A stretch of 63,009 nucleotides of DNA from a virus. A program made the translations under genes and the position numbers. Below are positions 1 to 6,705 of this stretch, in pieces. The DNA is taken from positions 1 to 63,009 of IMG/VR virus record IMGVR_UViG_3300036774_000098. One strand, given 5' to 3'. Numbering within the stretch: position 1 is the stretch's first letter; each line of letters begins with the position of its first letter. The notes under the pieces are model-generated. The model was not told the origin of the DNA and made no database searches. It worked only from the letters and a program-made list of their open reading frames with translations.

Positions 1-561
1 AGGCAGGCTCAAAACTCCCAAGGCAGTCTGCATTTTCTTGGACTCGCCCAAGCCCTTGCCAACGAAGGACATAGCGGCCATGCAGGTAACCGAATAAGTC
101 TCAGCGGCCTTCTCAGCCTTGGCCAACTTGTCTTTCTGAGCCTGAGTGAGCTCCTTCACTTTCTTGACTTTCTCGCCTTCCGGGGCAACCTTCTTACGTT
201 CTGCGGCGGCCTTACGGATTGCCTCAGCCTGCTGTTTGGTGGCCAGTCCGATGAGACGCAGCGCCTCAGCTAACTGTTCGTTGGTTATGCCGACAACTTC
301 AGGCTTGGCCGCTTCCGCAACCGCCTCAGGTTCAGAAGCCTCAACCGGCGCAACGACTTCGACAGCCTCAACAATCGGTTCAGGCTTCAACTTCGGCCCG
401 GTAGGCTTGGCGTTGCGTTTGGTGTTTTCGCGGTCAAGCTTGTCCTGCAAAACGCCGCTCACAGTAGACGGCCCCTTGCGCTTGGAAGGCGGCAAAGCCG
501 GACCATGGGACTTGCCGTTGAGTTTCGAAAGATCGACAGCAACTTGATTGGTGGCAGTCAT
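1..561 (-). CDS. Hypothetical protein, 3' end outside window
   Basis: The reading frame stays open for 187 codons from ATG at 561 to the left edge, so the C-terminus is missing. An AGGGAGA ribosome site sits about 7 bases before the start. The N-terminal 65 residues are Pro/Lys/Ser-rich and probably disordered. An acidic, Ala/Val/Glu-rich stretch follows, and from about residue 90 a charged helical segment (QQAEAIRKAAAERKK) that could be a coiled coil. I recognise no family. Confidence 0.75.
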   Translation of the reverse strand, partial: MTATNQVAVDLSKLNGKSHGPALPPSKRKGPSTVSGVLQDKLDRENTKRNAKPTGPKLKPEPIVEAVEVVAPVEASEPEAVAEAAKPEVVGITNEQLAEALRLIGLATKQQAEAIRKAAAERKKVAPEGEKVKKVKELTQAQKDKLAKAEKAAETYSVTCMAAMSFVGKGLGESKKMQTALGVLSLP

Positions 562-801
562 AATTCAGTCTCCCTTGAAAACGCCGTCTCCCAATGAGCC
601 AGCGTCCACAAAGGACACGAGAGATACCTCCCGCAATCGGTAGTCCCGACACCAGCCATCGCACGGCAGGATAGGGATCATTTACAATGTCAAAGAGCAC
701 TGCGTAAACTGGTGAAATCAAGCTCGGCCCTTCGCTTCAGGACGTTTGGTGATAGGGGCAGGGCCTCAGCCCAAGGCCACAACCCCCACTGCCAAGCCCC
801 C

Positions 802-984
802 TTAGCGCATCATGGCCCTCATCAATTCAACCGTAGAAGCTCTAAGCCTGTCACGCTTAGCTCGGCGAGCCTCACGTATGCGCTCAATCATCATGCGGAG
901 TTTGAAGGCTTGCACGTTATGGGCAACTGCCGTGTAGATGGCTCGTTGGCCTAGGGTTACTGTATGGTCTGGAGTATGGTTCAT
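802..984 (-). CDS. Small basic hypothetical protein
   Basis: A 60-residue protein with a strong AAGGAGA ribosome site 8 bases before the ATG, which is the main reason to accept so short a frame. The C-terminal half is arginine-rich and predicted helical (RMMIERIREARRAKRD), so nucleic-acid binding is possible but unproven. It lies upstream of, and on the same strand as, the partial gene at the left edge, separated by about 240 bases in which I see no gene. I do not recognise a family. Confidence 0.6.
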   Translation of the reverse strand: MNHTPDHTVTLGQRAIYTAVAHNVQAFKLRMMIERIREARRAKRDRLRASTVELMRAMMR

Positions 985-1490
985 TGTGCGTCTCCTTGGT
1001 TGAAGGTCTGAGCGTGGGGGTTGAGGTAAGTCTCTGGTGAGCGGTTAAGTCTCTGGTGAGCGGTGCGACTACAACCCCTGCTGTCGTCCAGCTCGTCACC
1101 GGCCGACAACCAGAACATAGCACCCCTCCCCACCTCACGATATACTCCGATAGTCTAATGACCACACATTCTTCCAGACGAATATTCCATAATAAAGCTT
1201 ATGCGAATCAAGCCCTTAGCACTTTAAAGAACGGGTACATTATAATACACGGGGAGATTTTCCATAACACTGCCATCCCCCTGCCAGTTTTCCATAACGT
1301 GGTCCCCAGGCTGGCCAGCCGTCGACCCCCTGGCAGGCGGGGAACCCTCCCGGCATGAGCCTCTACGTTAAATCAGGGTCTCCCCCCCTTTCTCAATCAT
1401 CCCAACAACTTACCCAAAAATTTCTGGAAAAAATCTGGAACCCCCCCCCACCCGTCTCCAAAAAATATTGGGAGAAAAAATCCAGATACG
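985..1490. other. Non-coding region left of the regulator operon
   Basis: No convincing gene on either strand. It holds a 19-bp tandem repeat (1027-1064), an AT-richer patch with a TATAAT at 1229-1234, and from about 1375 a stretch of C, T and A homopolymer runs. The word TTTTCCATAAC occurs twice (1258 and 1286 regions). It separates the terminator of the leftward regulator operon from the two leftmost genes and probably holds their promoter, but I cannot assign a convincing -35/-10 pair. Confidence 0.5.
1027..1064. repeat. Perfect 19-bp tandem repeat, two copies
   Basis: The unit TAAGTCTCTGGTGAGCGGT occurs at 1027-1045 and again immediately at 1046-1064 without a mismatch. It lies 43 bases upstream of the start codon at 984, so it is in the probable leader or promoter of the leftmost genes. 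It could be a regulator site or a replication slippage product. Confidence 0.9.
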
Positions 1491-1521
1491 AAAAAAGGCC
1501 CCCAGGTTGCCCCAGGAGCCT
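1491..1521 (-). terminator. Rho-independent terminator of the leftward regulator operon
   Basis: Read on the minus strand, AGGCTCC pairs with GGGGGCCT (7 bp, one G-T) across an 11-base loop and is followed by six T. It lies about 75 bases past the last stop codon of the 1595-4680 operon. Confidence 0.7.
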
Positions 1522-1594
1522 CGAAACGCATCTGACCCTCACTACCCTACCGGCCACCCCCTCTTCGGCCGTGTAGACCCCCTCTACGGGCTTC

Positions 1595-2023
1595 TCAACG
1601 CATCTGCGCCAGCAACCTTACCATGGCCAATGCGATCCCTGGCGTCTTGGTCTTGCCAGAGGACCAGCCCTTCACCGTGTCCAGAGGGGTGTTGGCCAGC
1701 ACCGAGAACTCCGCCAGCGACAACCCCAACACCTGGAGAGCCTCTTTTAGCGAGTGTCGATCCAACACCTCGCCTCTTCCGGCATTTCCGGTCTTGCTGA
1801 CCACTGGTGTCGGACTGACACTAATCTGGTGTTTACCAGACACTTTATGCCCTTTCTCCACCGGGCGGACACCAGCATCTTGGTTGAGTAAGGGGGTACC
1901 ATGGCAGAGCTCTGGTTGTACTTCTGACTCGCTCGGCATCACCGCATTCATCCGCTTCGCCTCGGGCCTGACGGCGTCCTTCACGAACATCGCCCGCTTC
2001 CTCGTCACTGGAGCCTTGCTCAT
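1595..2023 (-). CDS. Helix-turn-helix (XRE-like) DNA-binding protein
   Basis: A 142-residue protein. The first 85 residues are basic and low in structure. The last 55 look like a lambda-repressor-type helix-turn-helix: LKEALQVLGLSLAEFSVLAN gives helix 2, turn and recognition helix, followed by DTVKGWSSGKTKTPG, close to the W-x-SGK segment common in XRE and antitoxin domains. It is the last gene of the leftward operon, its ATG overlapping the upstream stop by 4 bases, and it is followed by a terminator. A transcriptional regulator is likely. An antitoxin-type domain is the alternative. No toxin partner is visible. Confidence 0.7.
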   Translation of the reverse strand: MSKAPVTRKRAMFVKDAVRPEAKRMNAVMPSESEVQPELCHGTPLLNQDAGVRPVEKGHKVSGKHQISVSPTPVVSKTGNAGRGEVLDRHSLKEALQVLGLSLAEFSVLANTPLDTVKGWSSGKTKTPGIALAMVRLLAQMR

Positions 2024-2238
2024 GGCTTCCCCCTGATCATCTCCGCCGCATCTTTCAGAACCAGAGCCGCCGCGTCCAGCCGCACCATATCTCCTATGGT
2101 CACCGCCTTCCCCTTCAGATACTCCGCCCGGTCTTCGAGCAGCTTCGCACAGCGCTCGCGCTCTTCCAGGACCTTCTTCTCCATCGCTAGGACCCTCACC
2201 GTCGGCTTCCGCTCTGCGTCTTTCTGTGTATCTTTCAT
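2020..2238 (-). CDS. Small hypothetical protein with EERERCAK motif
   Basis: 72 residues, mostly helical and charged. Residues 24-35 read VLEERERCAKLL, a motif that recurs in three other genes of this operon, followed by a helix ending in AAEMIRGKP. Stop and start codons overlap its neighbours by 4 bases on both sides, so it is translationally coupled. This type of short ERCA-motif protein is common and uncharacterised in alphaproteobacterial phages. Confidence 0.65.
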   Translation of the reverse strand: MKDTQKDAERKPTVRVLAMEKKVLEERERCAKLLEDRAEYLKGKAVTIGDMVRLDAAALVLKDAAEMIRGKP

Positions 2239-2666
2239 TTCCCTCTCCGTATGATGTCAGCCAGCTCCTTGGCCGCCGCTGCTCTGTCCTGGGGGCTCTC
2301 GCCGACGAAGAACGATCCCTCGCCCTCGATTACCCTGGCGCACCGCTCCCGTTCTTCCAGGACGATCTTATTCTCCCTTGCCCCTGGTTCGGACTCCTCA
2401 TGCTTCCTTATGGCCTCCCTTCCCTTGTCGGTTATCGCATAAAGGAACCGCCTGCTGCCGAAGAACACCCTGTGGCCAGGGGCCTCTTCCGCCTGCTCGA
2501 TCAGCCCGCTGTTGTTCATCCTGGTTATCGCCAAGTAGATCTGTTCCATGAACAGCCCTTCCGTGACCTCGAATATGCCTTTCCCGTAGGCCTTCTTTGG
2601 ATGGTCCCTGATGGCCCTCAGGACCACGATCTGGGTCTTTCCCATACGTTTCCGCTCCCTCTTCAT
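2235..2666 (-). CDS. PadR-like winged-helix protein with C-terminal ERERCA motif
   Basis: 143 residues. Residues 10-85 have the shape of a PadR winged helix: QIVVLRAIRDHPKKAYGKGI, then MEQIYLAITRMNNSGLIEQ, a short wing and a YAITDKGREAI helix. The C-terminal 45 residues hold EERERCARVIEG, shared with the neighbouring small proteins, so this looks like a fusion of a DNA-binding head to the ERCA module. PadR proteins are usually dimeric repressors that respond to small molecules. The ligand here is unknown. A paralogue lies two genes upstream (3391-3741). Confidence 0.7.
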   Translation of the reverse strand: MKRERKRMGKTQIVVLRAIRDHPKKAYGKGIFEVTEGLFMEQIYLAITRMNNSGLIEQAEEAPGHRVFFGSRRFLYAITDKGREAIRKHEESEPGARENKIVLEERERCARVIEGEGSFFVGESPQDRAAAAKELADIIRRGK

Positions 2667-3037
2667 TTACTGTTCCTCCCCCTGATCGCCTTGGCGGCTT
2701 CTTTGCTCCTGGCCCACGTGTGACCCCCCAGCCCCGCATCATCCACCGGGGCAGAGGAAGCTGCCGGCCCTGGGTTGGTCACGATCACCGTCTTGACCCT
2801 GCCCTCCTCGTCCAGCTCCACCCCATCCACCGGGATAGATGGGACGACGGACCTGTCCCCACCCTCACCCCTGGCAGCCCCTTCTCCGCACCAGCTCTTT
2901 GAGTTCGTTCCGGGCCAGTCTCCCATGGCTCCAGACCCGTCCCTCAAGATCGGAGGATGAGCTCGACAATGCCCGCAGGTCTCCTGCCTCGCCCTGCCCC
3001 AGAACCTGCATTCACCGCAGGTCACATGATTTTCCAT
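2663..3037 (-). CDS. Cysteine-rich hypothetical protein, probable zinc ribbon
   Basis: 124 residues. Cysteines at the N-terminus (VTCGECRFW, TCGHCRAHPP) and a later one (KSWCGEG) give two CxxC pairs typical of a small zinc ribbon, and the layout resembles short phage proteins with a CGxCRFW start. The C-terminal half is Pro/Ala/Gly-rich and then basic. The ATG at 3037 is followed by GAAAA. Coupled to the gene downstream by a 4-base overlap. Function unknown. Confidence 0.65.
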   Translation of the reverse strand: MENHVTCGECRFWGRARQETCGHCRAHPPILRDGSGAMGDWPGTNSKSWCGEGAARGEGGDRSVVPSIPVDGVELDEEGRVKTVIVTNPGPAASSAPVDDAGLGGHTWARSKEAAKAIRGRNSK

Positions 3038-3040
3038 AAC

Positions 3041-3394
3041 TCAACCCTCCACAGTCGAGCTCGTCTCCGAACTCCTTGCTCTGATCCCTTTGGCGATGTC
3101 CTCCAACAGAGAGACCTTTGCCTCTGCGGCCATCAGCGCCCCGATGAACGTCTTCGGTCTTATGCTGCCCCTGATAGCCTCCGCCACGTCTTCGACCAGC
3201 TTGGCGCATGCCTCCCGCTCTGCCTCGACGCGCTTCGACCGTTCGATTTCCCGCTTCTCCTCCAGCGTCTTTATCAACTGGTTGATCGCCTTCCTGCTGT
3301 ACTCGTCCGCCCGCTCGAGGTGAGCGACCTTCAACTCCAGGTCCCGTATCTTGTCAGCGGTCTGTTGCTCAATCATCGCGTTCTGTGTCGTCAT
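3041..3394 (-). CDS. Coiled-coil hypothetical protein with EREACAK motif
   Basis: 117 residues, almost entirely helical. Residues 10-60 form heptads (ADKIRDLELKVAHLERADEY) that suggest a coiled coil. Residues 62-80 carry AEREACAKLVEDVAEAI, the module shared with three other genes of the operon. Its start overlaps the stop of the upstream winged-helix gene by 4 bases. Could mediate oligomerisation of the regulators made from the same messenger, but that is inference. Confidence 0.65.
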   Translation of the reverse strand: MTTQNAMIEQQTADKIRDLELKVAHLERADEYSRKAINQLIKTLEEKREIERSKRVEAEREACAKLVEDVAEAIRGSIRPKTFIGALMAAEAKVSLLEDIAKGIRARSSETSSTVEG

Positions 3395-3741
3395 TCCTCA
3401 ACCTCCCACTTTATAACAGTCCTGCCATCAGTCGCCTGGGACGTCAGCTCATAGATCTTGTCCACCATCTCCATGGTGACCCTCCCCTTCTCGGTGAGCC
3501 TCAGGAGCTTCACAGGAGCCCCACGAGGCCCGACCTTGTATTCTCCGGTAGGCTCCACCAGATCCCGGCTCCTCAGCCTCATGATGGTCTGATAGACGTG
3601 TGCGCATGTCACCCTCTTGGGTACGATCAGCGAGTTCCACATCTTGGCTATCCCGCGACCATATGCTTCTCCCGGGTGTTCGGCGATGATCCTCATGACC
3701 ATCGCCTGACCCACGCTCACCATCGGTAAGCCTTTGGTCAT
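3391..3741 (-). CDS. PadR-like winged-helix regulator
   Basis: 116 residues. QAMVMRIIAEHPGEAYGRGI and THVYQTIMRLRSRDLVEP-type segments mirror those of the protein at 2235-2666 (shared AYGxGI and xxLxR spacing), so the two are paralogues. The wing (RGAPVKLLRLTEKGR) is clearer here and the ERCA tail is absent. Both neighbours overlap by 4 bases. Likely a small DNA-binding repressor and a candidate for the palindromic operator at the head of the operon. Confidence 0.7.
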   Translation of the reverse strand: MTKGLPMVSVGQAMVMRIIAEHPGEAYGRGIAKMWNSLIVPKRVTCAHVYQTIMRLRSRDLVEPTGEYKVGPRGAPVKLLRLTEKGRVTMEMVDKIYELTSQATDGRTVIKWEVEE

Positions 3742-4067
3742 TTCTTTTTACTCCCCACGGCTCCGTTCGAATAGAAGATGGCCCCGAAACCCTCCAGGGA
3801 GCTCCTGAGGTCCAGGATGTCCCTGACGTCCTTCGGAGGATCCCCCAGCTCGAACTTCGAGATCTTCGTTGTGTTGACGCCCGACGCCACCGCCAAATGC
3901 TGGTTACGGGTGTCGGTCATCGCCCGGCCGCCACGGCACTGCGCGCCGGTGATCGGCTTCCCGGCCGGCAGCAGCTCCATGGGAGCCATTGGAACCTTCC
4001 GCAGCTCCTCCAACGCCGCCAGGGCGTCCATCAGGCTGTCTTCCACGTCTTTCAAGTGGTCTGTCAT
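3738..4067 (-). CDS. XRE-family helix-turn-helix protein
   Basis: 109 residues from the ATG at 4067, chosen over an ATG 24 bases upstream because GGAAGAGGG sits at proper spacing and the upstream gene ends at 4069. Residues 38 to the end align with the compact XRE domain of the ITGxQxRxxRAL type: ITGAQCRGGRAMTDTRNQHL, then VASGVNTTKISKFELGD and a LxxxLEGFGAIFYSNG tail. A repressor-like DNA-binding role is likely. It is the second gene of the operon behind the palindromic operator and so a candidate autoregulator. Confidence 0.7.
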   Translation of the reverse strand: MTDHLKDVEDSLMDALAALEELRKVPMAPMELLPAGKPITGAQCRGGRAMTDTRNQHLAVASGVNTTKISKFELGDPPKDVRDILDLRSSLEGFGAIFYSNGAVGSKKK

Positions 4068-4068
4068 C

Positions 4069-4680
4069 TTACCCTCTTCCCTTAATTGCATTCACAACTT
4101 CGATGATCGCAGTCGACTGGGTCGGAGACGCGCACTGCAGAGCCGCCTGTCTGCAGACCTCGGCGCAGGCGTCCCGCTCGGCGGCCACCGCCTTCGGGAT
4201 CATCGCCGACAGCTCGTTCATCACGTTCGCCCGCGTCTCCTTCAGCTCGCGCTCCAGCCGGCGGACGCCCATATCCTTGGTCATCAGACAGGTTCTCTGG
4301 TCTTCCAAGGTCAGGCGCAGGTTCTTGATTGTCTCGGCGTCAGCCTTATGCAGGATCTCCGAATCCACTACTTCTTGCCGGAGAGCCTGGATGTCGCTCT
4401 CTGTCCTCTCCGTGTACTCAGCCCACTGGTCCTTGGCGTTCTTCAGGTCCTCTTCGAAGCTGTCAGCCCGCTCTTGCCACCAGTCACCCCGGTCGATGAG
4501 CTCCTGGAGCTCGGTCGAATTACTGAAGAACTTGTCCTTCCGCGCCGCGTCCAGCGCCTTCACCAGCCCCGTCACCCGCAGCTCGAGGATGCACTCCCTC
4601 TTTATGGATGCTCCGAGCTTGTCGCCCAGCAGCCCGGCGAGCTCAAAAAGCTCTTGCCGCTCCAGGTCGCTTACGTCCAT
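4069..4680 (-). CDS. Coiled-coil protein with AAERDACAE motif, first gene of leftward operon
   Basis: 203 residues, start supported by AAAGGAGG 7 bases upstream. Long charged helices run through residues 55-165 (for example RADSFEEDLKNAKDQWAEYT), consistent with an extended coiled coil. Near the C-terminus AAERDACAEVCRQAA is the fourth copy in this operon of the E-R-x-x-C-A module. No enzymatic motif is visible. The gene is the first transcribed from the promoter at 4710-4738. Confidence 0.7.
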   Translation of the reverse strand: MDVSDLERQELFELAGLLGDKLGASIKRECILELRVTGLVKALDAARKDKFFSNSTELQELIDRGDWWQERADSFEEDLKNAKDQWAEYTERTESDIQALRQEVVDSEILHKADAETIKNLRLTLEDQRTCLMTKDMGVRRLERELKETRANVMNELSAMIPKAVAAERDACAEVCRQAALQCASPTQSTAIIEVVNAIKGRG

Positions 4681-4696
4681 AGTGGTCCTCCTTTGT

Positions 4697-4717
4697 CCTA
4701 TATGTCCAACATATAGG
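4697..4717. promoter_or_regulatory. Perfect palindrome over the -10 box: operator candidate
   Basis: CCTATATGT (4697-4705) and ACATATAGG (4709-4717) are perfect 9-bp arms around the spacer CCA. The right arm contains the -10 hexamer of the leftward promoter, so a dimeric repressor bound here would block it. The operon encodes four candidate DNA-binding proteins, which makes autoregulation the simplest reading. Confidence 0.75.
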
Positions 4718-4738
4718 TTGGTTTAATGCTTGCGTCAA
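4710..4738 (-). promoter_or_regulatory. Sigma70-type promoter of the leftward regulator operon
   Basis: On the minus strand TTGACG (4738-4733) is followed after exactly 17 bases by TATATG (4715-4710). The start codon at 4680 lies about 30 bases from the -10, with AAAGGAGG between. Confidence 0.75.
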
Positions 4739-4786
4739 GGGCAAAAGTATGCTAAGGTGTGGATACAATTTAATAAGGAGGACGAA

Positions 4787-4831
4787 ATGAATATGCACAG
4801 CATATCGTGGAGCCTGGAGGGCGGAGCATGA
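4787..4831 (+). CDS. 14-residue leader-type peptide
   Basis: ATG at 4787 follows a strong AAGGAGG. The frame encodes only MNMHSISWSLEGGA and its stop overlaps the ATG of the next gene (GCATGA). It could be a leader that loads ribosomes for the coupled genes downstream, or simply the first of a series of tiny proteins. Confidence 0.4.
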   Translation: MNMHSISWSLEGGA

Positions 4832-4929
4832 ATTCAGCAATGGCCAGGGCGATCGCCATGGTGGTGTCCATGGTGCTCTTGTTCGCGCTTCTTCAGCTTT
4901 TCGCCAGCGTCATCGGAGGACAGAGATGA
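4828..4929 (+). CDS. 33-residue single-pass membrane peptide
   Basis: Encodes a short basic N-terminus (MARA) and one hydrophobic segment (IAMVVSMVLLFALLQLFASV). It is coupled by 4-base overlaps to the tiny gene upstream and the 52-residue gene downstream. No ribosome site of its own is obvious apart from GGAGGGCGGA. Too short to assign a family. Confidence 0.5.
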   Translation: MNSAMARAIAMVVSMVLLFALLQLFASVIGGQR

Positions 4930-5084
4930 GCAGATTTTATCAGGACTACGCCGAGGCCGAGCCCATGGACACGCTCATCCGGCGTCTCCAGTATCAGGCC
5001 ATGATGTCAGCCAAGTCAGAAGTCGAACAGTTCGGAGCTCGTATGCTCGCCAGCTACCGCGCCCGTAGGAGAGCCGCAGCATGA
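4926..5084 (+). CDS. 52-residue hypothetical protein
   Basis: Helical protein with an acidic start (YQDYAEAEPMD) and an arginine-rich end (YRARRRAAA). GGAGGA lies 5 bases before the ATG, and its stop overlaps the start of the methyltransferase gene by 4 bases, so the four genes form one coupled unit. Function unknown. Confidence 0.55.
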   Translation: MSRFYQDYAEAEPMDTLIRRLQYQAMMSAKSEVEQFGARMLASYRARRRAAA

Positions 5085-5923
5085 TCAACGAACTCACGGA
5101 AAAGATGTTGGGACGCACTCTTTATACAGAGTGCCCTCTCTGCGCCGATAAGAGGCTCAAGGAGTACGGGACCTGGGACTGCCGGTCTCACCCCCTCTGG
5201 AAGCAGCCCCTGCCATGGACGATCCGCTGGATGGCTTGTGGAGGCTGTGGCCATATCTTCACCGACGGCTTCTTCGAAGGGGAGGCGGCGACCATTCTCT
5301 TCAGCGACGGCCAGAAGAGCCAGCAGGTCCAGGTCAACGAGCAGGAGCGGTGGACAGCGTCCATGCTGATCGACAAGGTGGCGGCTCCCCAGGAGGTTTT
5401 CACCCTGCCGAGCCCCTCCTGGCTGGACGTGGGCTTCGGGTCTGGCGCGCTCGTCATGACGGCCCATGAGTTCGGCTATGAGACCGTCGGCCTCGACCTG
5501 CGCATGAAGAATGTCGACGCCCTCATGAAGCTCGGGTTCATCGCTTATGGGATGTCGCTTGAGGAGTATGTTGGCCGTGGCGTCAGCAACGTGCATGGAC
5601 AGTACAACGTCATCTCCATGCTCGACGTCCTGGAGCACATGCCGTTCCCGCGCACGGCCCTGGACGCCGCTCACAGCATTCTCACTGATGATGGGGTCCT
5701 GGTCATCTCCTGCCCGAACACGGACACCGCCGTCTGGCGGGAACTGAACATGAAGAATGCCAACCCATACTGGGTTGAGATCGAGCACTATCACAACTTC
5801 AGCCGGAAGAACCTGAGCCTCCTCCTGGAAGCCCATGGTTTCATCCCGGTCAGTTACCACGTGTCTCCACGCTATCGCACCTGCATGGAGATCATCTGCG
5901 CAAAAGGAGACGCACATGAGTGA
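5081..5923 (+). CDS. Class I SAM-dependent methyltransferase with N-terminal zinc finger
   Basis: 280 residues. Cys18-x2-Cys21 and Cys53-x2-Cys56 form a zinc-ribbon-like head. The Rossmann methyltransferase follows, with motif I WLDVGFGSGAL (residues 114-124), an acidic LDLR at the end of strand 2, and YNVISMLDVLEHM and LTDDGVLVISCPN as motifs IV-VI. The layout matches the Methyltransf_11/13-type C-methyl or sugar methyltransferases that carry a zinc-binding N-terminus, rather than DNA methylases, since no DPPY or NPPY motif is present. The target may be a sugar or small molecule, perhaps linked to the glycosyltransferase at 11101. The substrate cannot be read from sequence. Confidence 0.85.
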   Translation: MINELTEKMLGRTLYTECPLCADKRLKEYGTWDCRSHPLWKQPLPWTIRWMACGGCGHIFTDGFFEGEAATILFSDGQKSQQVQVNEQERWTASMLIDKVAAPQEVFTLPSPSWLDVGFGSGALVMTAHEFGYETVGLDLRMKNVDALMKLGFIAYGMSLEEYVGRGVSNVHGQYNVISMLDVLEHMPFPRTALDAAHSILTDDGVLVISCPNTDTAVWRELNMKNANPYWVEIEHYHNFSRKNLSLLLEAHGFIPVSYHVSPRYRTCMEIICAKGDAHE

Positions 5924-6293
5924 GCAAGAACTTATCCGCTGTCTGCCAGAGGAGCCCCTGATCCTCGTACATGTCCTCGAGAACGTCGGCCGCATGGGCG
6001 ACATCGAGTGCCTGTTTGTCACGACGCCTGATCGGCTCGCCAGGGCCAAGGGCTACGACGTCATGCTCGGCGAGGTCCTCGGTAAGCACTCTGAGATCTC
6101 CATCGAGATGGACGACAACAATACCACCATCGTCTCTGACGATCAGGAGAAGATCAAGTGGCTCCAGTCCCTGAAGTCGAGGGACCACTATGGCCGGGAT
6201 GCTCCAGTTATCCCCGTCGGCTGGGACCTCGTGAAGTGCGCCGAGGAGCAGAAGGCTGAGGAAACTGGTCAGGACGATGAGCAGGACGAATAA
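5916..6293 (+). CDS. Acidic hypothetical protein
   Basis: 125 residues starting at the ATG at 5916, which has AAAGGAGA 8 bases upstream and overlaps the methyltransferase stop by 8 bases. The body (LILVHVLENVGRMGDIECLF) looks like an alpha/beta protein and the tail is strongly acidic (EEQKAEETGQDDEQDE). The 3' end overlaps the convergent gene at 6208-6585. Family not recognised. Confidence 0.65.
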   Translation: MSEQELIRCLPEEPLILVHVLENVGRMGDIECLFVTTPDRLARAKGYDVMLGEVLGKHSEISIEMDDNNTTIVSDDQEKIKWLQSLKSRDHYGRDAPVIPVGWDLVKCAEEQKAEETGQDDEQDE

Positions 6294-6585
6294 GCAGATC
6301 AGCCATAAGGGTCTTATTCTCCTGAGTGAATGAGAAGTCCAGCCTCTTAAGCTTCTTCTGCTCCAGCAGGTAGAACCACACTTCTGCCAGGGTCTTATTC
6401 GACATCCACGACAACCGAGGCGTCGCATCCAAAAAGGTTGCGACGCCTTTTGCGTCTCCAGGCTTCCGAGCCCAGAAGCAGATGTCCCAGAACTCCCGCT
6501 CCTTCTTGTCCGACCAGACCTGCATAGCCCACATCTCTGCATCTTCATCCATAGCTGCGCTGTCAATCCCTCTGGGCTTTTCCAT
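6208..6585 (-). CDS. Hypothetical protein, convergent with the methyltransferase operon
   Basis: 125 residues, ATG at 6585 preceded by AGGAGGTG. Residues 1-95 are well-formed (EREFWDICFWARKPGDAKGV). The last 25 residues lie where it overlaps the gene at 5916 and are Arg/Pro-rich, so the natural gene may once have ended earlier. A TATATA stretch just upstream may be its promoter. Function unknown. Confidence 0.6.
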   Translation of the reverse strand: MEKPRGIDSAAMDEDAEMWAMQVWSDKKEREFWDICFWARKPGDAKGVATFLDATPRLSWMSNKTLAEVWFYLLEQKKLKRLDFSFTQENKTLMADLLIRPAHRPDQFPQPSAPRRTSRGPSRRG

Positions 6586-6705
6586 GTCTACACCTCCTGT
6601 ATATACCGATCATATCACGCTATTTATCGCATTTAAATTCAAATGTGTTGCTAACTTCATGGACACATATTACATTCGTCGCAAAGAAGTCGACGGAAGC
6701 GAAAT

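Noticed and set aside
146-547. Plus-strand frame of 133 codons, Ser/Ala-rich
   Set aside because: Antisense shadow of the partial minus-strand gene, which has a ribosome site and a more natural composition.
434-721. Minus-strand frame of 95 codons near the left end
   Set aside because: Mostly overlaps the partial gene in another frame and has no ribosome site.
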